A DNA stretch of 64,000 bases from Janthinobacterium sp. (lineage in GTDB: Bacteria; Pseudomonadota; Gammaproteobacteria; Burkholderiales; Chitinibacteraceae), in the NCBI GenBank assembly GCA_025360045.1, contig JANYCY010000051.1, positions 1 to 64,000 of the forward strand, given 5' to 3'. Below are positions 28,876-37,193 of this stretch, in pieces (within the stretch, counting starts at the first letter, position 1; the number at the start of each line of letters is the position of its first letter). Under the pieces are notes generated by a model. That model searched no databases. It was not told where the DNA came from and saw only the letters and a list, made by a program, of their open reading frames with translations. The translations under genes were made by a program, and so were the position numbers.

Positions 28876-28907
28876 GATGGGTATCGCTAACGCTCAACCC
28901 ATCCTAC
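28876..28907 (-). repeat. REP flanking the RAYT gene, right copy
   Basis: GATGGGTATCGCTAACGCTC then AACCCATCCTAC, identical to 27419-27450 and inverted relative to 28267-28297. Confidence 0.88.
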
Positions 28908-28934
28908 GTGTTGCCACCCCACAAAAACGATCCA

Positions 28935-29774
28935 TCAATCCCCCATCTTCTCGCCCATCTGCACCGCTTTTTCCGCAGCCCAATCAACATTAAGCTGGCA
29001 TGTGCCTTCAGGGAACAGCATCACCACAGTGGAGCCAAGCAGGAAGCGGCCCATTTCTTCGCCTTTTTTCAGCACGATATTCTGGCCTGCATAATCCCAG
29101 TTTCTGACTGTCTTGCTTCTTGGCGGATTTACGATGCCGTGCCAAGTGGTGGCCATGCTGCCGACGATGGTTGCCCCGACCAATACGAGGGCAAAGGGGC
29201 CGAAGTCGGATTCAAACATACACACCACCCGCTCGTTGCGGGCGAATAAGCCATCTACGCCACGGGCGGTCACGGGGTTTACCGAAAACAGCTCACCCGG
29301 CACATACGTCATTTGCGTCAGTCGGCCATCGCAAGGCATATGGATGCGGTGGTAATCACGCGGGCTAAGGTAGATATTGGCAAAGCTGCCATTGATAAAG
29401 GGCTTGGCTAAGTTGCTATCGCCGCCCAGCAGCGCAGTGGCGCTAAATTCCTTGCCCTTGGCTTGAAAGATTTGCTCTACTTTAATCGACCCAAGCTGGC
29501 TTATTTTGCCATCCACAGGGCTAACAAAACGCGCAGTGTGAATGGGGCGTGCGCCTGGCTTTAAAGCGCGGGTAAAGAACTCATTAAAGGTGGCAAATGC
29601 GGCAGGATCGGCATCTGCGGCTTCGCTCATATTGACTTTATATTTGCCAATAAACCAACGAATCACCCACTGGCTAAGGCCACCCGCTTTTAAATTTGCA
29701 CCTGCCCCAGCCAAAGCCGTGAGCGCAAGTTTTGGTAGGACGTGTTGCAATAGAACGAACAGACGCTCTGACAC
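28935..29774 (-). CDS. psd: Phosphatidylserine decarboxylase proenzyme
   Basis: 279 residues from a GTG at 29774 with GGGGA eight bases upstream; the family N-terminus SERLFVLLQHVLPK begins right there. The frame is open to 29861 but those codons enter a repeat. The catalytic Asp lies in SPVDGKI and the His in PRDYHRIHMP. The self-cleavage site LGST sits near the C-terminus, so the proenzyme splits into a membrane-bound beta chain and a small alpha chain with an N-terminal pyruvoyl group made from Ser. It makes phosphatidylethanolamine from the product of the neighbouring pssA and points away from pssA. Confidence 0.96.
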   Translation of the reverse strand: MSERLFVLLQHVLPKLALTALAGAGANLKAGGLSQWVIRWFIGKYKVNMSEAADADPAAFATFNEFFTRALKPGARPIHTARFVSPVDGKISQLGSIKVEQIFQAKGKEFSATALLGGDSNLAKPFINGSFANIYLSPRDYHRIHMPCDGRLTQMTYVPGELFSVNPVTARGVDGLFARNERVVCMFESDFGPFALVLVGATIVGSMATTWHGIVNPPRSKTVRNWDYAGQNIVLKKGEEMGRFLLGSTVVMLFPEGTCQLNVDWAAEKAVQMGEKMGD

Positions 29775-29854
29775 AGGCGTATCCCCAGCAGAAATCAAAG
29801 CGCAGATTATACCTTGCCCTATACCCGCGTGAACTTTTTGTAAGCGCTCTGAAG

Positions 29855-29925
29855 TCGTCATCCCCGAATGCTTTTGTCGGGGATCCAGCAGCGCTACTGG
29901 ATTCCCGCCTACGCGGGAATAACGG
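29855..29925. repeat. dRS3-like repeat, copy 1
   Basis: Starts CGTCATCCCCGAATGCTTTT and contains ATTCCC-N8-GGGAAT (ATTCCCGCCTACGCGGGAAT), the same formula as the Neisseria dRS3 motif. Related copies are at 51322 and 54072. It lies between psd and pssA. Confidence 0.75.
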
Positions 29926-30033
29926 GCGAGTAAGCTGAAGCATGACGTGACAAATAACGCTCCACAACTGAACTATCGACCCGCTACTGTGTCAGCTACA
30001 ATTCAAATTCACCATGTTTTAGAGGCAATATGC

Positions 30034-30810
30034 ATGCAAGCTAAACGCCCGATCAATTTCCGCCGTCAGGGCATCTATTTGCTGCCCAATCTGTTCACCC
30101 TTGCCGCACTGTTTGCTGGCTTTTATGCCATTGTGCAAGCGATGAATAAGAATTTTGATCAAGCCGCAGTCGCGATTTTTATGGCCATGGTGCTCGATGG
30201 CCTAGATGGGCGTGTGGCCCGCTTAACCCACACGCAATCTGAATTTGGTGCGCAGTTTGATTCGCTATCCGATATGGTGAGCTTTGGCGTGGCCCCAGCG
30301 CTGGTTGCCTATGAATGGATGTTGCGTGATTTTGGCAAACTAGGCTGGATTGCTGCGTTTATCTATTGTGCTGGAGCCGCAATGAGGCTGGCGCGCTTTA
30401 ATGCCAATATTGAGGTGGTGGATAAGCGCTGGTTTCAAGGCCTGCCATCCCCCGCTGCAGCGGCCATGGTAGCGGGCTTGGTGTGGATTAGCCATGAATA
30501 TGCAGAAGAGCTCACCCCCATCAGCGGCGCACTCCCTTATCTTGCTTTAATTTTCACCCTATTTGCAGGGCTAACCATGGTTTCTAATGTGCGCTTCTGG
30601 AGCTTTAAAGAGCTGCATATGCGTAAAACCGTGCCCTTCTTTGCGCTATTAATCACCACGCTGATTTTATTGGTGATCGTTGCCAAACCACCGCTGATGC
30701 TGTTTTGCGTGTTTATTGGCTACGGCATCTCCGGCTATGTGTATTGGCTTTATCGCTGGATTAAGCCGCTAAAACCTACAGATTCGGCAGGTATTCTTCC
30801 CGAGGTATAA
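30034..30810 (+). CDS. pssA: CDP-diacylglycerol-serine O-phosphatidyltransferase
   Basis: 258 residues from the ATG at 30034 with AGAGG eight bases upstream; the frame is open to 29947. The CDP-alcohol phosphotransferase signature DGLDGRVAR with the following G, D and D at the required spacing (EFGAQFDSLSD) is complete. About six to eight membrane helices follow. It makes phosphatidylserine in the inner membrane; psd then decarboxylates it. Confidence 0.95.
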   Translation: MQAKRPINFRRQGIYLLPNLFTLAALFAGFYAIVQAMNKNFDQAAVAIFMAMVLDGLDGRVARLTHTQSEFGAQFDSLSDMVSFGVAPALVAYEWMLRDFGKLGWIAAFIYCAGAAMRLARFNANIEVVDKRWFQGLPSPAAAAMVAGLVWISHEYAEELTPISGALPYLALIFTLFAGLTMVSNVRFWSFKELHMRKTVPFFALLITTLILLVIVAKPPLMLFCVFIGYGISGYVYWLYRWIKPLKPTDSAGILPEV

Positions 30811-30852
30811 GTCCTATCAACTACAGCAAAACATGCTTGAAAAAATCTTTTC

Positions 30853-30921
30853 TGTAAGAGTGGCTTTAGCCGCGAAAACTCTGCTTGTAAAAGCGATTCG
30901 CGGCTAAAGCCACTCCTACAA
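30853..30921. repeat. GTAGGAGTGGCTTTAGCCGCG REP hairpin
   Basis: GTAAGAGTGGCTTTAGCCGC faces GCGGCTAAAGCCACTCCTAC across a 26-base middle part. It resembles the common Pseudomonas REP layout. It is the only copy seen in this window. Confidence 0.8.
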
Positions 30922-30940
30922 CACCGCACCCCCTCATCGC

Positions 30941-30973
30941 CCGCGTGGGCATTAAAACTTGCCCACCCTACAC
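30941..30973. repeat. GTGGGCA-TGCCCAC short REP, copy 2
   Basis: CGCGTGGGCATTAAAACTTG then CCCACCCTACACC, matching 22861-22892. Confidence 0.7.
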
Positions 30974-30985
30974 CACACCTCAAAA

Positions 30986-31004
30986 ATTAGACATTAAGTC
31001 CAAT
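30986..31004. promoter_or_regulatory. Inverted repeat upstream of the leuA promoter (candidate operator 1)
   Basis: ATTAGACATTAAGTCCAAT: arms ATTAGAC and GTCCAAT with one mismatch around five bases. ATTAGACATT recurs at 31122-31131 on the other side of the promoter. Confidence 0.4.
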
Positions 31005-31059
31005 TTTCATCAATAAACCACATATTTTTCTCTAAAAATAAATATAAACCACAAATTAT

Positions 31060-31088
31060 TTGACACAATGTCACGCCAAAGCTAATCT
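31060..31088 (+). promoter_or_regulatory. leuA promoter with overlapping palindrome
   Basis: TTGACA at 31060-31065 and TAATCT at 31083-31088 are 17 bases apart, a good sigma-70 promoter; transcription would start near 31095, 20 bases before the GTG start. The palindrome TGACA-CAA-TGTCA (31061-31073) overlaps the -35 box and could be an operator. Confidence 0.6.
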
Positions 31089-31116
31089 TGAGTACATAAA
31101 CCTTGAGGAGATAGCC

Positions 31117-32901
31117 GTGGAATTAGACATTGAACGTCTAATCGCTGATTTTGGTGGACCAAGCGTATTAAGTGAGGCGCTCAACAATCTGTTTCCAGAT
31201 GATGTCATCTCACGCGCTGCCATCTACAAGTGGCGTGAACGCGGCAGCATTCCGCTCAGTGCGACCAATAAGCTGGCGCAACTGGCGGCTCATCAAGGTA
31301 AAAGCTTCAACATTCAGTATTACTTTTCAGCCACGGCACCAATACCTGAGAGAAATGGCATGAGCGATCGTTTGTATATTTTCGACACCACCTTGCGCGA
31401 CGGTGAGCAATCACCCGGCGCTTCGATGACTAAAGAAGAGAAAATCCGCATCGCTCGCCAGCTAGAAAAACTCGGCGTAGACATTATCGAAGCAGGCTTT
31501 GCCGCAGCCAGCCCTGGTGATGCTGATGCAATCAAGGCCATTGCCAGCATTATCGAACACTCCACTGTCTGTTCTTTGGCACGCGCCAATGAAAAAGATG
31601 TGCGTGCCGCAGGTGAAGCCATCAAGCCCGCCAAGCATGGCCGTATCCATACTTTTATTGCCACCAGCCCCATTCATATGGAGCATAAATTGCGCATGAC
31701 GCCTGATCAGGTGGTCGATGCAGCAGTAAAAGCCGTCAAAATTGCTCTTGAGTACACCGATGACGTGGAGTTCTCTGCCGAAGACGCCGTGCGCTCGGAC
31801 ATGGATTTCCTGATCCGTATTTTTGATGCGGTGATTCAGGCCGGAGCAAAAACCATCAACGTGCCAGACACCGTGGGCTACAGCATTCCATCAGTATGGG
31901 CGGAGCGGATGCGGGAACTGATTGCCCGCGTACCGAACTCTAACAAGGTGATTTGGTCGACTCACTGCCATAACGATTTGGGCATGGCGGTGGCGAACTC
32001 TTTGGCCGCAGTTCAAGCCGGTGCGCGTCAGGTGGAATGCACCATCAACGGCCTTGGCGAGCGTGCGGGTAATGCCAGCTTAGAAGAAGTGGTGATGGCG
32101 GTACGCACACGTAAAGATTTGTTTAATCTAGAAACCGGCATTGATCCGGTGCAAATTGTGCCGACCTCTAAACTGGTTTCAACCATTACTGGCTACCCAG
32201 TACAGCCCAATAAAGCGATTGTAGGCGCGAATGCCTTTGCTCACGAATCAGGCATCCACCAAGATGGCATGCTAAAAAACCGCGAAACCTATGAAATCAT
32301 GAGCGCGGAATCGGTAGGTTGGAGCACCAACCGCCTGACTTTGGGCAAATTGTCTGGCCGCAATGCGTTTAAAACCAAATTGCACGAGTTGGGTATCGAT
32401 TTATCCAGCGAAGAAGCACTCAATGCTGCCTTTGCCCGCTTTAAAGAATTAGCCGATCGTAAACGTGAGATTTTTGATGAGGACTTGCATGCGCTGGTTT
32501 CAGATGAAATGGTGGTGATTGAGCAAGAACATTTCAAATTTACCTCGCTGAAAGTTGTTTCTGAAACCGGTGAAATGCCATCTGCACATATTGCAATGAG
32601 TGAAGATGGCCATGAGAAACACGGCGAATCCAGCGGTTCTGGCCCTGTTGATGCGGTATTTAAAGCCATTGAAAGCATGGCAAATAGCGGTGCTGAGTTG
32701 CAGCTTTACTCGGTAAATGCGATTACCCAAGGCACAGATAGCCAAGGCGAAGTGACCGTGCGTTTAGAGAAATCCGGCCGTATCGTTAATGGCCAAGGCG
32801 CTGACACCGACATTATTGCAGCAAGTGCCAAAGCCTATATCTCGGCGCTGAACAAATTGCATAACAAGGAAACGCGCATTAACGCACAGGGCCCCGTTTA
32901 A
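31117..32901 (+). CDS. leuA: 2-isopropylmalate synthase with an N-terminal helix-turn-helix domain
   Basis: 594 residues from the GTG at 31117, preceded by GAGGAG at 31104-31109 and downstream of the promoter. Residues 1-70 look like a Cro/YdaS-type HTH domain: [20 protein letters not shown], then recognition helix [13 protein letters not shown] (31-43), then a closing helix. Ordinary LeuA begins at Met82 (ATG 31360, with GAGAG seven bases upstream): [13 protein letters not shown] at 90-102, metal-binding HCH at 283-285, and the C-terminal allosteric domain that senses leucine. It condenses 2-ketoisovalerate with acetyl-CoA. No stop or frameshift separates the domains, so a fusion is predicted, with internal initiation at 31360 as an alternative. 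Ordinary LeuA is about 510 residues. Confidence 0.93.
   Translation: MELDIERLIADFGGPSVLSEALNNLFPDDVISRAAIYKWRERGSIPLSATNKLAQLAAHQGKSFNIQYYFSATAPIPERNGMSDRLYIFDTTLRDGEQSPGASMTKEEKIRIARQLEKLGVDIIEAGFAAASPGDADAIKAIASIIEHSTVCSLARANEKDVRAAGEAIKPAKHGRIHTFIATSPIHMEHKLRMTPDQVVDAAVKAVKIALEYTDDVEFSAEDAVRSDMDFLIRIFDAVIQAGAKTINVPDTVGYSIPSVWAERMRELIARVPNSNKVIWSTHCHNDLGMAVANSLAAVQAGARQVECTINGLGERAGNASLEEVVMAVRTRKDLFNLETGIDPVQIVPTSKLVSTITGYPVQPNKAIVGANAFAHESGIHQDGMLKNRETYEIMSAESVGWSTNRLTLGKLSGRNAFKTKLHELGIDLSSEEALNAAFARFKELADRKREIFDEDLHALVSDEMVVIEQEHFKFTSLKVVSETGEMPSAHIAMSEDGHEKHGESSGSGPVDAVFKAIESMANSGAELQLYSVNAITQGTDSQGEVTVRLEKSGRIVNGQGADTDIIAASAKAYISALNKLHNKETRINAQGPV
31122..31142. promoter_or_regulatory. 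Inverted repeat in the first leuA codons (candidate operator 2)
   Basis: ATTAGAC (31122-31128) and GTCTAAT (31136-31142) are perfect 7-bp arms around seven bases. It shares ATTAGACATT with 30986-30995; the two sites bracket the promoter about 136 bases apart. Confidence 0.4.
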
Positions 32902-33021
32902 ACATTCAAGACCGAGATACGGCAGGCCAATCAGCCCAGCCGTCGGGGACGCTTTACTCAAGCCATCCCCAATCTGCAACAACAGGGCCACAAGTCTTGT
33001 AATGGGCAGACACTCAAACCA

Positions 33022-33069
33022 AAAGGCCAGAAACCAGAGCTAAAGTTAAGCCTCTGGTTTTTGGCCTTT
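33022..33069. terminator. Bidirectional terminator between leuA and the DUF2069 gene
   Basis: An 18-bp stem with one mismatch (AAAGGCCAGAAACCAGAG facing CTCTGGTTTTTGGCCTTT) and a 12-base loop between two convergent genes. Confidence 0.85.
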
Positions 33070-33075
33070 GTGTAT

Positions 33076-34085
<1,010 letters not shown>

Positions 34086-34102
34086 TCATTTAATCGCACA
34101 AG

Positions 34103-35320
34103 ATGACTCTTAGTACTTTATTTAAGCTCGGTGTTTTGCAACGCCTGTTCGGTTTTTCCCGCTTTGTGGGGCGTAGGCTACTGGCAGATCGCTGCTTGCA
34201 AACGGCAGGCAGCCTGACTTACACCACCTTGCTGGCGCTGATTCCCTTACTGACGATTGCGCTCTCGCTTTTCTCTGCGTTTCCCATGTTTGGCGACTAC
34301 AGCAATAAATTTAAAATTTTCCTGCTAACTAATTTAGTCCCAGATGCATCGGGCAAAGTCATCAGCGTATATATGCGGCAGTTTTCAGACAATGCCGAGC
34401 GCCTCACCGCCATGGGGATGATTGGCCTCTTGGTGACAGCGCTGCTTTTGATTTTCACAATTGAAAAAACATTTAACGAAGTATGGGGAGTGAAACGCCC
34501 CAGAAAACTACTGCAAAGAACGATTATTTACTGGGCAGCGCTGACCCTTGGCCCACTGATTATCGGTATTAGTATCTCGCTCACCTCCTGGCTTTATGCC
34601 CAGACTGGCTTGCATAGCGATGCCAGCCTACTGAACCTGATGCTACTCAAACTTGGCCCTATGCTCTTGATGCTGGGCTCGCTCACCCTGCTTTATCTAG
34701 CCGTACCTAATTGCTATGTACCACGCAGCCATGCCTTTATTTCAGCCCTTGTTGTGGCTGCCGCTTTAGAGCTAATGAAGCGTGGCTTTGGCCTGTATAT
34801 CCAGCAATTTGGCACGTTTAAGCTCATTTACGGCGCATTCGCCAGCTTCCCCATCTTTTTGATGTGGCTCTATGTAAGCTGGGTGATTATTTTAGGCGGC
34901 GCAGTGCTTTCTGCCTGCCTTTCCTACTGGCATGCCTCGGCATGGCGCTGGGAAGGCAATCAAGGCACTCGCTTAGAGCAATCCATTCGCCTGCTACTGG
35001 TTTTAGCCGAAGCGCATAGCCGAGGTGAAATACTGCATATTGATAAACTGCGGCGTAGAACCGAGCTGGGCTTAGACACCAGCTACTCTTTACTAGAAGA
35101 AATGGCACTAAAAAATTGGGTGGAATCAACCCGTGACGGCGAATGGGTTTTAGCGGTAGACCTGAAACGCATCACATTGCGTGACGTATTTGAAACCATG
35201 GTCACGCCCCTCTCGGCTCGCTTAGAGGCCGGCTTAACCAATATTCATGAAGAACTAAAAGGGGTCTTGGGCATGACACTGGCAGAGTATGCCCAGAAGA
35301 ATACAAAAACTACGTTGTAA
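34103..35320 (+). CDS. YihY/BrkB family inner-membrane protein
   Basis: 405 residues. About six membrane helices in the first 280 residues carry the family blocks (TAGSLTYTTLLALIPLL and FNEVWGVKRPRKLLQR). A soluble C-terminal region (about 285-405) resembles a winged helix: IDKLRRRTELGLDTSYSLLE. The family was once called RNase BN by mistake; its true function is not settled. It starts at an ATG 62 bases from the divergent wrbA start. Confidence 0.9.
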   Translation: MTLSTLFKLGVLQRLFGFSRFVGRRLLADRCLQTAGSLTYTTLLALIPLLTIALSLFSAFPMFGDYSNKFKIFLLTNLVPDASGKVISVYMRQFSDNAERLTAMGMIGLLVTALLLIFTIEKTFNEVWGVKRPRKLLQRTIIYWAALTLGPLIIGISISLTSWLYAQTGLHSDASLLNLMLLKLGPMLLMLGSLTLLYLAVPNCYVPRSHAFISALVVAAALELMKRGFGLYIQQFGTFKLIYGAFASFPIFLMWLYVSWVIILGGAVLSACLSYWHASAWRWEGNQGTRLEQSIRLLLVLAEAHSRGEILHIDKLRRRTELGLDTSYSLLEEMALKNWVESTRDGEWVLAVDLKRITLRDVFETMVTPLSARLEAGLTNIHEELKGVLGMTLAEYAQKNTKTTL

Positions 35321-35331
35321 GGCAAAAAGGC

Positions 35332-35426
35332 GGCGGGTTTCACCCGCCCTAAGAAGAACTCAGAGAAAACCATGAAATAGTTATGTTTTCCTCTGTGTTC
35401 TCCGTGAGTCCTTTTCACTCTGTGTC
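35332..35426. repeat. Half REP and a degenerate CACGGAG-type array
   Basis: CGGCGGGTTTCACCCGCCCTA (35332-35352, interrupted copy of the GTAGGGCGGGTG family) is followed by CTCAGAGAAAACC and CTCTGTG, CTCCGTG and CTCTGTG units. This fills the gap between convergent yihY and aroB. Confidence 0.6.
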
Positions 35427-35444
35427 TACAGATCTTTTTACTTT

Positions 35445-36533
35445 TTACCGCGACTCACTACAGCCCGCATCCAAAGCGGCAATAATCGTTTCGCGGCTTA
35501 ATTCACCAATATAAGACTCACCTAGGCAGCGCATCAGCACAAATTTGATTTTGCCCGCGTCAACTTTCTTATCTTGCGCCATTAAATCTAAATAGCGATC
35601 ATTTCCCAAGACTGGCGCTTTAATTGGCAGGCCTGCTCTTTGTAGCAAAGACTCAATCCGAGCAATATCGTCGTCGCTGATTTGATCCAACTCGCGCGAT
35701 GCATAGGCCGCCAACATCATTCCCGCCGCCACCGCCTCACCATGCAACCAAACACCATAGCCAAGGCCCGACTCAATCGCATGACCAAAGGTGTGGCCTA
35801 GATTTAATAGCGCACGCTGGCCCTGCTCTTTTTCATCCCCAGCCACAATACGCGCTTTGTTTTGACAGCAACGCTCAACGGCATAGGCAAGCGCTTCGGT
35901 TTCACGCGCCATCAGGCGCTCGATATTTGCTTCCAGCCATTCAAAGAAAGCCAGATCATCAATCAAACCATACTTAATCACTTCGGCCATGCCTGCGGAT
36001 AACTCACGCAGCGGCAGGGTATCCAGCGTCGCCAGATCAGCCAAAACCAGTTTAGGCTGATAAAACGCACCGATCATATTTTTACCTAGGGGATGATTAA
36101 TCCCAGTCTTTCCGCCAACCGATGAATCAACTTGTGCCAATAAAGTAGTCGGAATCTGAATAAATGGTACGCCACGCTGATACACCGCAGCCGCAAAGCC
36201 AGTCATATCGCCAATCACACCGCCACCTAATGCAATCAGTGTGGTTTTACGCTCGCAGCGCTCGGTAAGCAGTGCATCAAAGATGAGATTGAGTGTTTCC
36301 GAGGTTTTATAAACTTCGCCATCAGGCAAGATAATACTGTGGCATTGAATATCTGCTGCTTCTAAAGCATCTTGCAGAGGTTTTAAATAATGCGGAGCAA
36401 CCGTTGCATTGCTGACAATCACGACCCGAGGCTGAAGCAATAAAGGCTTAATCAGCTCTACTTGAGTCAATAAATCACGGGCGATATGAATATCATAAGG
36501 GGCATGGGCAAGGTCTAGTTTAACGGTCTGCAT
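35445..36533 (-). CDS. aroB: 3-dehydroquinate synthase
   Basis: 362 residues. NAD-binding loop [21 protein letters not shown] (about 99-119); zinc ligands in [23 protein letters not shown] and [11 protein letters not shown]. It converts DAHP to 3-dehydroquinate, the second step of the shikimate pathway. It follows aroK by 60 bases on the same strand. Confidence 0.96.
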   Translation of the reverse strand: MQTVKLDLAHAPYDIHIARDLLTQVELIKPLLLQPRVVIVSNATVAPHYLKPLQDALEAADIQCHSIILPDGEVYKTSETLNLIFDALLTERCERKTTLIALGGGVIGDMTGFAAAVYQRGVPFIQIPTTLLAQVDSSVGGKTGINHPLGKNMIGAFYQPKLVLADLATLDTLPLRELSAGMAEVIKYGLIDDLAFFEWLEANIERLMARETEALAYAVERCCQNKARIVAGDEKEQGQRALLNLGHTFGHAIESGLGYGVWLHGEAVAAGMMLAAYASRELDQISDDDIARIESLLQRAGLPIKAPVLGNDRYLDLMAQDKKVDAGKIKFVLMRCLGESYIGELSRETIIAALDAGCSESR

Positions 36534-36593
36534 GGAGCTCCAAAATCGGTATAGGCAAATTGAGAGGCTTATTGCAAAAGACTTACTGGACGC

Positions 36594-37121
36594 TCAACGA
36601 TCCGCGTGCAGCTCCAGCTCTTTCATCAATAATTGCAATAGGGAGTGAACCGTTTGCCGACTGGTATCAATCACCAAATCAGCCACTTCACAATAGAGAG
36701 GGTCACGAATTTCGTAGAATTCTTGCAAGCGCTGCTTAGGATTCTCGGTTTGTAACAGGGGGCGATTTTTATCGTGGCAGGTACGCAAATACAGCTCATC
36801 TACGCTAGCACGTAGATAAATCACAAAGCCTTCACGCCGCAAAACCGCACGATTCGCAGCATTCAACACCGCTCCACCACCGGTCGCCAGCACAATATTC
36901 TTTTGTGCTCCCAGCTCCTTGATCATCGCCACTTCACGACGACGAAACCCAGCTTCACCTTCTACTTCAAAGATGATTGGAATCTTCGCACCGGTACGTG
37001 ATTCGATCTCGTGATCCGTATCATAGAAAACCTTACCGCTGACTTTAGCAAGCGCTCGTCCTACGGTGGTTTTGCCGGCACCCATCATGCCGACCAGAAA
37101 AAAATTGCCTGGCAGTTTCAT
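36594..37121 (-). CDS. aroK: Shikimate kinase
   Basis: 175 residues from the ATG at 37121; an overlapping GTG at 37127 would add two. Walker A is GMMGAGKTT (about 11-19); the shikimate-binding Asp is in YDTDHEIE, the Arg pair around FRRREV, and GGGAV at about 77-81. It phosphorylates shikimate at O3. There is no clear ribosome site; TACAAT about ten bases upstream could be a -10 box. Order pilQ-aroK-aroB is common in proteobacteria. Confidence 0.95.
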   Translation of the reverse strand: MKLPGNFFLVGMMGAGKTTVGRALAKVSGKVFYDTDHEIESRTGAKIPIIFEVEGEAGFRRREVAMIKELGAQKNIVLATGGGAVLNAANRAVLRREGFVIYLRASVDELYLRTCHDKNRPLLQTENPKQRLQEFYEIRDPLYCEVADLVIDTSRQTVHSLLQLLMKELELHADR

Positions 37122-37144
37122 GCGCACATTGTAGCGGAAAGCAG

Positions 37145-37169
37145 AGCGGGGCGCGATTTGCGCCCCGCT
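37145..37169. terminator. Strong GC hairpin between pilQ and aroK
   Basis: A perfect 10-bp stem AGCGGGGCGC/GCGCCCCGCT with a five-base loop, 25 bases past the pilQ stop. There is no long T-run, so it may be a weak terminator or an attenuator for aroK expression. Confidence 0.5.
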
Positions 37170-37193
37170 TATCTGACTAATTATTTTACAAAA

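Noticed and set aside
31060-31116. Longer leuA start at the TTG at 31060
   Set aside because: That TTG is the -35 box of the promoter itself, so it cannot be in the mRNA.
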